A stretch of 27,984 bases of DNA from an uncultured Robinsoniella sp. (GCA_900539655.1 UQCR01000091.1:1-27984), one strand, 5' to 3'. Shown: positions 1 through 7,180, numbered from the stretch's first letter. Made by a program: numbers and translations. The notes: a model not told the origin generated them from the sequence alone.

Positions 1-28
1 AAAAAAGGTACGCAAATTTGAATAAAAG

Positions 29-75
29 AAAAAGTCTCTAAACGCCCTGTTTATGCGGCGTAAGAGACTTTTATT
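29..75. terminator. Rho-independent terminator of an upstream gene
   Basis: AAAGTCTCT (31-39) pairs with AGAGACTTT near 63-71, and an inner CGCC/GGCG pair extends the stem; it is followed by TTTTATTG. Just before it, one frame from base 1 reads six codons and a TGA at 19-21, so the end of an upstream gene may lie at the window edge, but seven codons cannot be identified. Confidence 0.75.
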
Positions 76-203
76 GCTTTCCAACTGTCAAAGACAGGGT
101 AGGGATTTCAAGGAAAATAAGAGTTTCAGCAAAACACGGATGTAATGATTTTATATGCTATAAGATCAATGGGAGATTCTGTGGCGGCACCTTGTTTTTT
201 CGT

Positions 204-231
204 TTGAGAAATGCTATCATAATTTTATTAA
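204..231 (+). promoter_or_regulatory. Candidate promoter of the 79-residue protein gene
   Basis: TTGAGA at 204-209 and TATTAA at 226-231 are separated by 16 bp. This would give a leader of about 160 nt that contains the 14-bp tandem repeats. The match is moderate and there is no other support. Confidence 0.35.
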
Positions 232-280
232 AAGGATTACGAATGAAGTGAGTGGATGAATCTCGAAAGCACAACAAGAT

Positions 281-379
281 AATTACAAGCAAATAATTAC
301 AACCAAATAATTACAAGTAAATAATTACAAGTATTTAATTACAAGCAAATAATTACAAAAAAATAATTAATAAGAAAAT
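281..379. repeat. 14-bp tandem repeat array, six units plus a degenerate seventh
   Basis: Units of consensus AATTACAAGYAAAT start at 281, 295, 309, 323, 337 and 351. A degenerate unit (AATTAATAAGAAAAT) covers 365-379 and runs into the ribosome binding site of the next gene at 387. The first and fifth units are identical; the others differ at one to four positions. The array contains no ORF and lies in the presumed 5' leader of the 79-residue protein gene. Such arrays vary in copy number by slippage, so it could affect expression; that is inference. The rest of 76-280 shows only the candidate promoter. Confidence 0.9.
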
Positions 380-399
380 AATTTGCAAAGGAGATTGTT

Positions 400-639
400 A
401 TGAAGCTGAATGAGGAAATGGAAGAAAAGCTTGTGCTTATTATACAGGCAGTTCTGGGTGTTTTGATTATTGCATTGTCTGTGAGAAACAGCGCAAAGAT
501 GCAGTCAGACAAAATGAAGAAAGTATTGGATGCTGATGCAAAACAGATCGGCAGGCTGCATAAGAAAGAATATAAGCTGCAGAAAAAGTTAATGTCCAGA
601 AAATATAAAAATAAATTTAAAAGTCTGAAAACAAAATAG
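400..639 (+). CDS. Small membrane-anchored protein of unknown function, 79 aa
   Basis: The ATG at 400 has a strong ribosome binding site, AAAGGAG at 387-393. The product has a short acidic N-terminus (residues 1-9), one hydrophobic segment at about 11-28 (LVLIIQAVLGVLIIALSV), then a 50-residue tail rich in Lys and Arg with helical, coiled-coil-like character. By the positive-inside rule the tail should be cytoplasmic. I recognise no family or catalytic motif. It is a single-gene unit: a terminator follows directly and pyrC lies 250 bp further on. The strong ribosome binding site and the terminator argue that it is real. A basic membrane-tethered tail could contact nucleic acid or lipid, but this is speculation. 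Confidence 0.7.
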   Translation: MKLNEEMEEKLVLIIQAVLGVLIIALSVRNSAKMQSDKMKKVLDADAKQIGRLHKKEYKLQKKLMSRKYKNKFKSLKTK

Positions 640-647
640 AGAAAATG

Positions 648-686
648 GAGCAAGAACACTGAAAACGGGGTTCTTGCTTTTTTTTG
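648..686 (+). terminator. Rho-independent terminator
   Basis: AGCAAGAAC (649-657) and GTTCTTGCT (about 670-678) form a perfect 9-bp stem followed by a run of eight T. It ends the 79-residue protein gene. Confidence 0.92.
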
Positions 687-693
687 TAACTAC

Positions 694-722
694 TTGCGGC
701 TTATTGTCGATTATGATAAAAT
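694..722 (+). promoter_or_regulatory. Weak candidate promoter of the pyr operon
   Basis: TTGCGG (694-699) and TAAAAT (717-722) are 17 bp apart. The -35 box is poor. Between here and pyrC (803-857) a weak dyad with GGTCA/TGACC arms can be drawn, but I see no PyrR-type attenuator: there is no clear antiterminator/terminator pair and no T-run before pyrC. Confidence 0.3.
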
Positions 723-888
723 AAAGCCATCATGGAAAATTCTGCGATTTTGTCAGCAATATGATAAAAAAGCAGGAAGGAAGAGAAAAGCCATTATTCA
801 GTTGTCCTGGGAATGGGTCAGTTATTATTTGACCATATCATTTCCGGGAATTTTAAAGCTCGAATAGTTGCAGGAAAGGAATCCCAAG

Positions 889-2169
889 ATGAGTATATTA
901 ATTAAAAACGGCAGGGTGATTGACCCGGATACGAAGCTGGACGAACAGTGTGATATCCTGATTGAAGGTGACAAGATTGAAAAAGTAGGCAGGGACTTGA
1001 AAGAAAATGCAGATACAACGATTGATGCTTCCGGTTATTATGTAATGCCCGGACTGATCGATATGCACGTGCATTTAAGAGATCCCGGATATACTTACAA
1101 GGAAACAGTTGAGTCCGGTGCATTAGCCGCAGCAAAGGGCGGATTTACAACTGTGCTTGCCATGCCGAATACCAAACCGGTAACCGACGATAAAACAAGA
1201 CTTCGTTATGTAATGAATAAAGCAAAGACGAATTCGGTAATCCACGTGCTTCAGGTAGGTGCGATTACAAAAGGCCAGGAGGGAACGGAACTGGCTGATA
1301 TTGAAGGAATGATTGAAGCGGGGGCACCTGCCATCAGCGAAGATGGAAAATCAGTTATGAATTCCAAACTTTACCGCAGAGCGATGCAGATTGCTGCAGC
1401 TAAGAATATACCGGTACTTGCTCATTGTGAGGATATTGATCTGGTAGAAGGAGGCGTTGTAAACGCAGACTGCCATACCAAAAAAATGCATTTAAAGGGA
1501 ATTACAAATGCCGTGGAAGACGTTATCGTGGCGAGAGATATTTTTCTGGCCAAGGAAACAGGAGCGGCTCTTCATCTCTGTCATTGTTCCACCAAAGACA
1601 GTGTAAGAATGGTGGAAGAGGCAAAAGCGGACGGTGTCCGCGTAACGGCGGAAGTCTGCCCGCATCATTTTACACTTACATCCGGGGATATAAAGGAAAA
1701 TGACGCAAATTATAAAATGAATCCGCCTCTTCGTACGAAAGAGGATAAGGAAGCATTATTGATGGGATTAAAAAATAATGTGATGGATGTTATTGCCACA
1801 GACCATGCGCCCCACAGTGAAGAAGAAAAGGGTAAGTCCATAGAACGTGCCCCATTTGGAATTACAGGATTGGAGACAGCGGTGGCATTGACAATTACGG
1901 AGCTTGTGAAAAAGGACATCATAACGCCAATGCAGATGGCTGAAAAAATGAGCTATAATCCGGCGAAGATTGTGGGACTTGGGGACCGTGGTTCTCTGGC
2001 TGAAGGAAAAGCTGCAGATATTGTATTAATTGACCCGGAAGAGGTCTATACTATCAATAAAAAAGAATTCGCATCAAAAGGAAAAAACACACCGTTTGAC
2101 GGAAGAAAAGTATCCGGCAGGGTTAAAGTTACTATTTGTAACGGTGAGATCGTATATAAGGATAAATAA
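889..2169 (+). CDS. pyrC: Dihydroorotase PyrC (class I)
   Basis: This enzyme cyclises N-carbamoyl-L-aspartate to dihydroorotate, the third step of UMP synthesis, in the cytosol. The 426-residue product shows the amidohydrolase metal site: DMHVHLRDPG at residues 59-68 (His60, His62), Asp152 in SEDGKS, His179 in HCED, His232 and Asp305 in ATDHAPH. The length is normal for the Bacillus-type enzyme. I chose the ATG at 889 because AGGAAAGGA at 872-880 is a well-spaced ribosome binding site; a TTG at 868 extends the frame but would place that site inside the gene. It is the first gene of the pyrC-pyrF-pyrK-pyrD operon; pyrB and the carbamoyl phosphate synthase genes are not in the window. Confidence 0.96.
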   Translation: MSILIKNGRVIDPDTKLDEQCDILIEGDKIEKVGRDLKENADTTIDASGYYVMPGLIDMHVHLRDPGYTYKETVESGALAAAKGGFTTVLAMPNTKPVTDDKTRLRYVMNKAKTNSVIHVLQVGAITKGQEGTELADIEGMIEAGAPAISEDGKSVMNSKLYRRAMQIAAAKNIPVLAHCEDIDLVEGGVVNADCHTKKMHLKGITNAVEDVIVARDIFLAKETGAALHLCHCSTKDSVRMVEEAKADGVRVTAEVCPHHFTLTSGDIKENDANYKMNPPLRTKEDKEALLMGLKNNVMDVIATDHAPHSEEEKGKSIERAPFGITGLETAVALTITELVKKDIITPMQMAEKMSYNPAKIVGLGDRGSLAEGKAADIVLIDPEEVYTINKKEFASKGKNTPFDGRKVSGRVKVTICNGEIVYKDK

Positions 2170-2196
2170 TCAGATAAACCAGGAGGATTTACAAGC

Positions 2197-3126
2197 ATGA
2201 TTCAGAAATTAATAAGCAAAATACAGAAAACAAACGCACCGATTGTAGTAGGGTTAGATCCAATGTTAGGCTATATTCCAGAGCACATAAAAAACAGGGC
2301 ATATGCAGAGTTCGGGGAGACTTTAGAAGGGGCTGCTGAGGCAATCTGGCAGTTTAATAAAGAAATTGTGGATCATACCTATGATATTATACCGGCTGTA
2401 AAACCACAGATCGCTATGTATGAGCAGTTTGGAATCGAAGGACTGAAGGCATTTAAAAAGACCGTAGATTACTGCAAGGAAAAAGACCTGGTAGTAATCG
2501 GAGATGTAAAAAGAGGTGACATCGGTTCCACATCTGCGGCTTATGCAGTGGGGCATTTAGGAAAAGTACAGGTTGGAAGTAAAACATACACCGCATTTGA
2601 TGAAGACTTCGCAACCGTAAATCCTTATCTGGGTTCAGATGGAATTAAACCGTTTATCGATGTGTGCAAAGAAGAGAAAAAAGGGTTATTCATCCTTGTG
2701 AAAACGTCCAATCCTTCCAGCGGGGAATTCCAGGATCAGCTGGTGGGCAAAAAACCTCTCTATGAGTTAGTGGGCGAAAAAGTAGCACAGTGGGGAGAAG
2801 AATGTATGGGCGATTCTTACAGCTACATTGGAGCGGTAGTAGGTGCCACCTATCCGGAAATGGGAAAAGTTCTTCGTAAAATTATGCCAAAATCTTATAT
2901 TCTGGTTCCAGGTTATGGTGCACAGGGAGGAAAAGGCGCAGATCTGGTACATTTCTTTAATGAAGATGGGTTGGGTGCCATCGTGAATTCCTCCAGAGGA
3001 ATCATTGCTGCCTACAAACAGGAGCAATATGCGAAATTCGGTGCAGAAAATTTTGGTGAGGCATCCAGGGCAGCCGTAGAAGATATGGTTGCTGATATTG
3101 ACGGCGCTTTAAAGAACCGGGGATAG
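2197..3126 (+). CDS. pyrF: Orotidine 5'-phosphate decarboxylase PyrF (long, type 2)
   Basis: PyrF decarboxylates OMP to UMP, the last step of de novo pyrimidine synthesis. At 309 residues it belongs to the longer type-2 branch rather than the short enzyme of about 230-240 residues found in Bacillus. The catalytic Asp-Lys-Asp cluster is visible as DVKRGDIGST at residues 103-112 (Asp103, Lys105, Asp108). The N-terminal VGLDPML (18-24) is the substrate-contacting strand typical of the family, and VPGYGAQGGKG near residue 240 is the phosphate-binding end of the barrel. The ribosome binding site AGGAGG (2181-2186) lies 27 bp after pyrC, so the two are co-transcribed. Confidence 0.96.
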   Translation: MIQKLISKIQKTNAPIVVGLDPMLGYIPEHIKNRAYAEFGETLEGAAEAIWQFNKEIVDHTYDIIPAVKPQIAMYEQFGIEGLKAFKKTVDYCKEKDLVVIGDVKRGDIGSTSAAYAVGHLGKVQVGSKTYTAFDEDFATVNPYLGSDGIKPFIDVCKEEKKGLFILVKTSNPSSGEFQDQLVGKKPLYELVGEKVAQWGEECMGDSYSYIGAVVGATYPEMGKVLRKIMPKSYILVPGYGAQGGKGADLVHFFNEDGLGAIVNSSRGIIAAYKQEQYAKFGAENFGEASRAAVEDMVADIDGALKNRG

Positions 3127-3133
3127 GGCCTGC

Positions 3134-3173
3134 TTGAAAATCATTCCTACAATCTGTGGAGAGGATTTTTCAA
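3134..3173. repeat. Short hairpin, possible shrunken copy of the foldback element
   Basis: TTGAAAATC (3134-3142) pairs with GATTTTTCAA (3164-3173) with one bulged base, and an inner CTACA/TGTGG pair continues the stem. No T-run follows, so it is not a normal terminator. The arms resemble the ends of the 153-bp foldback at 5291-5443, suggesting an internally deleted copy (inference). It lies between pyrF and pyrK inside the operon. Confidence 0.55.
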
Positions 3174-3231
3174 CCACGTGCAAATGTAAGGGTTATATTT
3201 AAATATGCTTTGGAGTCAGAGAGGAAATAAC

Positions 3232-4011
3232 ATGGCAGAAAAAATGAAGGAAAAAAGCAGGATTATCAGTCAGGAAAAAATAGCTGGAGATGTTTACAGT
3301 ATGTGGCTGGATTCTGAACAGATAGCAGAAAATGCAAAACCAGGACAGTTCATTTCGGTATTCAGCAAGGACGGAAGCCGTCTATTGCCAAGGCCGATCA
3401 GTATCTGTGAAACAGATAGAGAAAAAAATGCACTTCGCATTGTCTATCGTGTGGTAGGAAAAGGTACCAATGAGTTCTCAAAATTAACAGATGGCAGCGA
3501 GATTGAAATTATGGGTCCACTGGGAAATGGTTTTCCGCTGGATCGTATGGAAGACGGTAAAAAAGCATTTTTAATAGGCGGAGGTATCGGAATTCCCCCT
3601 ATGGTGCAGCTGGCAAAAGAATTAAAAGGGGAAAAACAAGTCATTGTGGGTTACCGGGATGAGTTGTTCCTAACCGGAGATTTAGACAGTCATGCAAACG
3701 TATATATCGCTACAGAAGATGGCAGTGCAGGTACCAGAGGGAATGTACTGGATGCAATCAAAGAAAACGGACTGACAGCAGATGTAATCTATGCATGTGG
3801 TCCGACTCCAATGCTTCGTGCGCTGAAATCATACGCAGAGGAAAACGGCATCGAATGCTGGCTCTCACTAGAGGAGAAAATGGCATGCGGAATTGGTGCC
3901 TGCCTGGCATGTGTATGTCAGTCAAAAGAACTGGACGAACATTCCCAGGTACACAATAAGCGTATCTGTAAAGACGGACCGGTATTCTTATCAACGGAAA
4001 TTGAATTGTAA
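3232..4011 (+). CDS. pyrK: Dihydroorotate dehydrogenase electron transfer subunit PyrK
   Basis: PyrK is the FAD and [2Fe-2S] subunit that passes electrons from dihydroorotate dehydrogenase PyrD to NAD+. The 259-residue protein has an N-terminal FAD-binding barrel with RPISI at 54-58, an NAD-binding loop GGGIGIPPM at 116-124 and CGPTPM at 189-194. Its C-terminal iron-sulfur cluster has Cys219, Cys224, Cys227 and Cys246. The ATG at 3232 is preceded by GAGAGGA (3219-3225); an upstream ATG at 3205 in the same frame lacks a ribosome binding site and adds nine residues that do not fit the family. It sits beside pyrD, its obligate partner. Confidence 0.95.
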   Translation: MAEKMKEKSRIISQEKIAGDVYSMWLDSEQIAENAKPGQFISVFSKDGSRLLPRPISICETDREKNALRIVYRVVGKGTNEFSKLTDGSEIEIMGPLGNGFPLDRMEDGKKAFLIGGGIGIPPMVQLAKELKGEKQVIVGYRDELFLTGDLDSHANVYIATEDGSAGTRGNVLDAIKENGLTADVIYACGPTPMLRALKSYAEENGIECWLSLEEKMACGIGACLACVCQSKELDEHSQVHNKRICKDGPVFLSTEIEL

Positions 4012-4024
4012 ATAAGAAGATGTG

Positions 4025-4114
4025 GCAGTAAATGCGTCACTGGAGGAAAAAGCGAAAGAAAAGCACTTTCGCAATACCGGATTTGAGACGCAGTAAATGC
4101 GTTACTGGAGGAAA
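4025..4114 (+). repeat. 25-nt direct repeat pair flanking a hairpin, ahead of pyrD
   Basis: The 25 nt at 4025-4049 recur at 4090-4114 with a single C/T difference; each copy ends in TGGAGGAAA. The second copy carries the actual pyrD ribosome binding site; the first has no start codon after it. Between them GCGAAAG (4052-4058) and CTTTCGC (4066-4072) form a perfect hairpin. In the second copy CAGTAA/TTACTG (4091-4096 and 4102-4107) forms a 6-bp hairpin whose last bases overlap the ribosome binding site. A collapsed relative, GCAGTAATGGAG, lies at 7790-7801. Confidence 0.85.
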
Positions 4115-4116
4115 TT

Positions 4117-5022
4117 ATGTTTAATACAAGTGTAGAAATTGCCGGGGTGCAATTTAAAAACCCTGTTATGACTGCATCCGGAACTTTTGGTTCCGGTTCG
4201 GAATACAGCGAATTTGTGGATTTAAATACCCTGGGTGCGGTGGTGACCAAGGGCGTGGCTAATGTACCATGGGCCGGAAATGCCACACCCCGTATTGCTG
4301 AGACTTATGGTGGAATGATTAACGCCATAGGGCTGCAGAATCCGGGCATGGAGACTTTCTGTAAAAGGGATATACCATTCTTAAAGAAGTTTTCAACAAA
4401 GATCATTGTAAATGTATGTGGGAAAACCACAGAAGATTATTGCCAGGTGGTAGAGCGGCTTGCAAATGAGCCGGTGGATCTGCTGGAGATTAATATCTCC
4501 TGCCCTAATGTTAAAGAGGGCGGTATTGCTTTTGGACAGGATCCAAAAGCAGTGGAACAGATAACCAGGGAAGTAAAGAAAAGGGCAAAGCAGCCGATCA
4601 TCATGAAATTAAGTCCCAATGTAACAGATATTACAGTGATGGCTAAAGCAGCCGAAGCAGGGGGAGCAGATGCGCTTTCTCTGATCAATACACTGACGGG
4701 AATGAAAATCAATGTACAAAAAAGATGTTTTGCACTGGCTAATAAAACAGGCGGGCTTTCCGGTCCGGCAATAAAGCCGGTTGCTGTGCGCATGGTATAT
4801 CAGGTGGCAAATGCCGTGAAACTTCCCATAATCGGAATGGGTGGAATTGCAACAGCAGAAGATGCACTGGAATTTATACTTGCAGGTGCAACTGCCGTTT
4901 CAGTGGGAACAGCTAATTTTTATAATCCCACAGCAACAGCAGAGATTGTAAAAGGCATAGAGGATTATCTGGTTGAAAATAAAATCGATGATATCCGGGA
5001 ATTAATAGGAGCAGTACAATAA
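4117..5022 (+). CDS. pyrD: Dihydroorotate dehydrogenase catalytic subunit PyrD (class 1B)
   Basis: PyrD oxidises dihydroorotate to orotate with FMN and, with PyrK, passes electrons to NAD+. The 301 residues form one FMN-binding barrel: the substrate loop NPGM (75-78), the active-site Cys129 in NISCPN, which marks class 1 (class 2 uses Ser), and the phosphate-binding GMGGI/VGTANF motifs near the C-terminus. The start at 4117 follows GGAGG at 4107-4111, five bases away. A small stem-loop overlaps this ribosome binding site and could tune translation relative to pyrK (inference). A terminator follows, so this is the last gene of the operon. Confidence 0.97.
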   Translation: MFNTSVEIAGVQFKNPVMTASGTFGSGSEYSEFVDLNTLGAVVTKGVANVPWAGNATPRIAETYGGMINAIGLQNPGMETFCKRDIPFLKKFSTKIIVNVCGKTTEDYCQVVERLANEPVDLLEINISCPNVKEGGIAFGQDPKAVEQITREVKKRAKQPIIMKLSPNVTDITVMAKAAEAGGADALSLINTLTGMKINVQKRCFALANKTGGLSGPAIKPVAVRMVYQVANAVKLPIIGMGGIATAEDALEFILAGATAVSVGTANFYNPTATAEIVKGIEDYLVENKIDDIRELIGAVQ

Positions 5023-5047
5023 TCAACTAATAAATTATTCGATAGAG

Positions 5048-5075
5048 GTAGCTGTCTGCGTGATAGCTACTTTTT
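5048..5075 (+). terminator. Rho-independent terminator of the pyrCFKD operon
   Basis: GTAGCTGTC (5048-5056) pairs with GATAGCTAC (5062-5070), nine pairs including one wobble, with a 5-nt loop and TTTTT directly after. It separates pyrE from the rest of the pyr genes. Confidence 0.9.
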
Positions 5076-5195
5076 GTTATTATTTAAAGCATATTCAGGG
5101 AAGCTTAAAATGGCGCTAAAAGGTACCGGTCGGTGAAAAAATAATCGTTTCTTCAATATGATTGGAGTTGTGGACAATTTCTTTATTCAGATTGA

Positions 5196-5224
5196 TTGAA
5201 AGTAAATAAAAAATATGATAGAAT
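5196..5224 (+). promoter_or_regulatory. Promoter of the pyrE transcription unit
   Basis: TTGAAA (5196-5201) and TAGAAT (5219-5224) have an exact 17-bp spacer. Transcription would start near 5231, giving a leader of about 280 nt before pyrE that carries a palindrome and a long foldback repeat. Confidence 0.65.
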
Positions 5225-5229
5225 CAGAA

Positions 5230-5246
5230 AGAATATTTAATATTCT
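5230..5246. promoter_or_regulatory. Perfect 17-bp palindrome at the predicted pyrE transcription start
   Basis: AGAATATT, a central T, then AATATTCT: eight perfect pairs around one base, centred about 17 bp after the -10 box. It may be an operator for an unidentified repressor, or a 5'-end hairpin in the mRNA. There is no T-run, so it is not a terminator. Confidence 0.5.
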
Positions 5247-5290
5247 GCCCTGTCTGATAAAAATAAGAATTAGTGATAGGATACAATATA

Positions 5291-5443
5291 GCGTGTTTTA
5301 AAATTCATGTCGTCATCTGTATGCCTCACTTTACAGTAGGCTCGCACCAAATTCAGGTTACATAGTCCGCTATGAGCCTGTTATTTGCACGTATCTGCTA
5401 CAAACTGTGACGTACAGCTGACTGAAAGCAATTTTAAAACACG
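5291..5443. repeat. 153-bp foldback (palindromic) repeat element in the pyrE leader
   Basis: The ends are perfect 14-bp inverted repeats, CGTGTTTTAAAATT at 5292-5305 and its complement at 5430-5443. The inverted similarity continues inward imperfectly: CATCTGTATG on the left matches the complement of CGTACAGCTG on the right, and AGGCTC/GAGCCT forms an inner stem. It contains no ORF and fills much of the 490-bp gap before pyrE. The left end resembles the sequence at 22712-22760. This is the structure of a non-autonomous palindromic repeat (REP- or MITE-like). The rest of the gap holds the terminator, promoter and palindrome listed separately. Confidence 0.8.
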
Positions 5444-5512
5444 ATCTAGTACAGGCTGAAAATGAGATAAAAATATGGCTAAAAAGCCTATGATAACGGA
5501 GGTTAATTAAAG

Positions 5513-6187
5513 ATGGAAGCATACAAGCAGGAGTTTATAGAATTTATGGTAGATTGCCAGGTATTGAAATTTGGTGATTTTGTAACGAAGAGCGGAAGAA
5601 AAACACCATTTTTTGTAAATACAGGATTTTACCGTACAGGTGCACAGCTTCGCAAGCTGGGAGAATATTATGCAAAGGCAATTAACGAAAAATTTGGATT
5701 TGATTTCGACGTTTTATTTGGACCGGCTTATAAAGGAATACCGCTTACGGTAGCAACAACAATGGCAATCAGTGAGTTTTATGGTAAAGACATCCGCTAC
5801 TGCTCAAACCGTAAAGAAGTAAAAGACCATGGAGATAAAGGAATCCTTTTGGGCAGTCCGATTAATGACGGAGATAAAATTGTAATAATCGAAGATGTGA
5901 CCACAGCAGGTACTTCTATTCAGGAAACGCTTCCAATCATCAAGGCCCAGGGCGCAGTAACACCGCTTGGATTAGTCGTTTCCGTAGACCGTATGGAAAA
6001 AGGTCAGGGAAGCAAAAGTGCCCTTCAGGAGATTCAGGAAACATACGGATTAGAAACGACTGCGATTGTCACTATGGCAGAGGTTGTAGAACATCTGTAT
6101 AATAAAGAATATAAAGGCAAAATTATAATTGATGACGCCTTAAAAGCTGCAATTGATGCATATTATGTACAGTACGGAGCAGAATAA
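5513..6187 (+). CDS. pyrE: Orotate phosphoribosyltransferase PyrE
   Basis: PyrE joins orotate to PRPP to give OMP, the substrate of PyrF. The 224-residue protein has the PRPP-binding loop VIIEDVTTAGTSI at 124-136, with the acidic pair Glu127-Asp128. It also has KTPFFVNTG (30-38), the orotate-site segment, and the catalytic loop Lys region near KEVKDHG (101-107). The start follows AACGGAGGTT (5495-5504) at good spacing. It has its own promoter and a long leader, unlike the pyrC-D genes, so it is probably regulated separately. Five further genes follow in the same direction with small gaps and probably share its transcript. Confidence 0.96.
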   Translation: MEAYKQEFIEFMVDCQVLKFGDFVTKSGRKTPFFVNTGFYRTGAQLRKLGEYYAKAINEKFGFDFDVLFGPAYKGIPLTVATTMAISEFYGKDIRYCSNRKEVKDHGDKGILLGSPINDGDKIVIIEDVTTAGTSIQETLPIIKAQGAVTPLGLVVSVDRMEKGQGSKSALQEIQETYGLETTAIVTMAEVVEHLYNKEYKGKIIIDDALKAAIDAYYVQYGAE

Positions 6188-6228
6188 TTAAGCGCAGTGA
6201 GCGCTGAAATATAAAAGGAGGCTATACC

Positions 6229-6381
6229 ATGAATGAGAAGATTTACAAAACAATGAGCAATGCAGGCGCAGGCAATATTGTAGTTGGAATTACTGTTATG
6301 GTAACAGGAGTTGCAAGTGGAATCTTGTTAATTGTACATGGAGCAAAACTTTTGAGGGCAAAAAAGAATGTAATGTTTTAA
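6229..6381 (+). CDS. 50-residue single-span membrane peptide, unknown function
   Basis: The ATG at 6229 follows a strong ribosome binding site, AAAGGAGG (6214-6221). The 50 residues are a short polar N-terminus, a Gly-rich hydrophobic segment at about 17-41 (starting IVVGITVMVTGVASGILLIV), and a basic end with Lys and Arg. No domain is recognised. It lies between pyrE and the VanZ-like gene with 41 and 15 bp gaps, so it belongs to that operon. A small hairpin, AGCGC/GCGCT (6191-6205), precedes its ribosome binding site. Good spacing and clear membrane character support it as a real gene. Confidence 0.75.
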   Translation: MNEKIYKTMSNAGAGNIVVGITVMVTGVASGILLIVHGAKLLRAKKNVMF

Positions 6382-6396
6382 CATCGAGGTATTTTT

Positions 6397-6858
6397 GTGA
6401 AAAAGGAAACCAAAAGAAAGATTAAGTGGATAAGCGTAGTATTATTTATCATCTACCTTATCCTACTGACATACTTCCTGTTTTTTGCAGAAAGCTATGG
6501 CAGAGTATTATCAGAACGGGAATACAGTTATAACTTACAACCCTTAAAGGAAATTAAACGCTTTTGGATATATAGGGAACAGCTTGGATTCTTTGCAGTA
6601 TTTACGAATATTATTGGAAATGTATTGTGTTTTGTTCCATTCGGAGCAATTTTTCCGGTACTGAACCGAAAAACGAGACATTTTGTGGTAATTGTTCTGC
6701 TGAGCTTTCAGTTTAGCCTGATTGTAGAATGCATCCAGCTTATTTCAAAGGTGGGAAGTTTTGATGTAGACGACCTTTTATTAAATACCATTGGCGGTAT
6801 GATTGGTTATCTGGTGTTTTGCGTTTGTAACAGAGTGAGGAGAAATATATATGGCTAG
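6397..6858 (+). CDS. VanZ-like family membrane protein
   Basis: The 153-residue protein has about four hydrophobic segments (roughly 11-30, 66-88, 96-118, 128-146). It carries the conserved VanZ-family residues: GNVLCFVPFG at 74-83, the Glu111-x-x-Gln114 pair and DVDDLLLNTIGG at 123-134. VanZ of Enterococcus gives low-level teicoplanin resistance, but chromosomal relatives are widespread and their activity is mostly unknown, so this should not be read as a resistance gene. The start is GTG at 6397 with GAGGT (6386-6390) upstream. It overlaps the next gene by 8 bp, indicating translational coupling. Confidence 0.88.
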   Translation: MKKETKRKIKWISVVLFIIYLILLTYFLFFAESYGRVLSEREYSYNLQPLKEIKRFWIYREQLGFFAVFTNIIGNVLCFVPFGAIFPVLNRKTRHFVVIVLLSFQFSLIVECIQLISKVGSFDVDDLLLNTIGGMIGYLVFCVCNRVRRNIYG

Positions 6859-7171
6859 GAAACCAATGTATTCATTTGCTGAAAAAAGACATTCAAAACG
6901 GGGAATTACCGCTTCAGTTCTGGGAGGAGTATCATTTCTGATCTTCTGTGTACTGGCTTATCTGTCCTTTTATTTCAGAGGGCAGGGTGGGCAGTACCTG
7001 GGAGCAATCGGTTTGACTGCGATGATTATGTCCTTTTCAGGATTAATTCTCGGCTTTTTAAGTTTGACGGAAAAAGATTCTATCTCCTTTTTCCCGAAGC
7101 TTGGAGCAATCTTAAATGGCGTTATATTTCTTGGATGGGTAGCAATATTTTTGATTGGGGTAGGAAAGTAG
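6851..7171 (+). CDS. Small multi-span membrane protein (resembles DUF6142 family)
   Basis: The 106-residue product has a basic N-terminus (residues 1-20) and three hydrophobic segments (about 22-45, 51-72, 84-104). This composition and the N-terminal SFAEKRHSKRG segment resemble small Lachnospiraceae membrane proteins placed in DUF6142; that assignment is from memory and untested. The ATG at 6851 overlaps the end of the VanZ-like gene (ATGGCTAG), with GAGGAG (6837-6842) as the ribosome binding site. Function unknown. Confidence 0.75.
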   Translation: MARKPMYSFAEKRHSKRGITASVLGGVSFLIFCVLAYLSFYFRGQGGQYLGAIGLTAMIMSFSGLILGFLSLTEKDSISFFPKLGAILNGVIFLGWVAIFLIGVGK

Positions 7172-7180
7172 GCGAATGAA

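Noticed and set aside
281..379. CRISPR-like array
   Set aside because: The repeats are 14 bp and directly adjacent, without spacers, and no cas genes are present.
339..659. Reverse-strand open frame of 106 codons over the 79-residue gene
   Set aside because: It is rich in Phe, Leu and Ile as expected from antisense of an A-rich region, crosses a tandem repeat and a terminator, and has no family features.
687..888. PyrR-type attenuator before pyrC
   Set aside because: Only a weak dyad is seen; no terminator with T-run and no PyrR binding-loop sequence could be found.
6397..6858. Glycopeptide resistance gene vanZ
   Set aside because: The family match is clear, but no other van genes are present and chromosomal VanZ-like proteins usually have no shown link to resistance.
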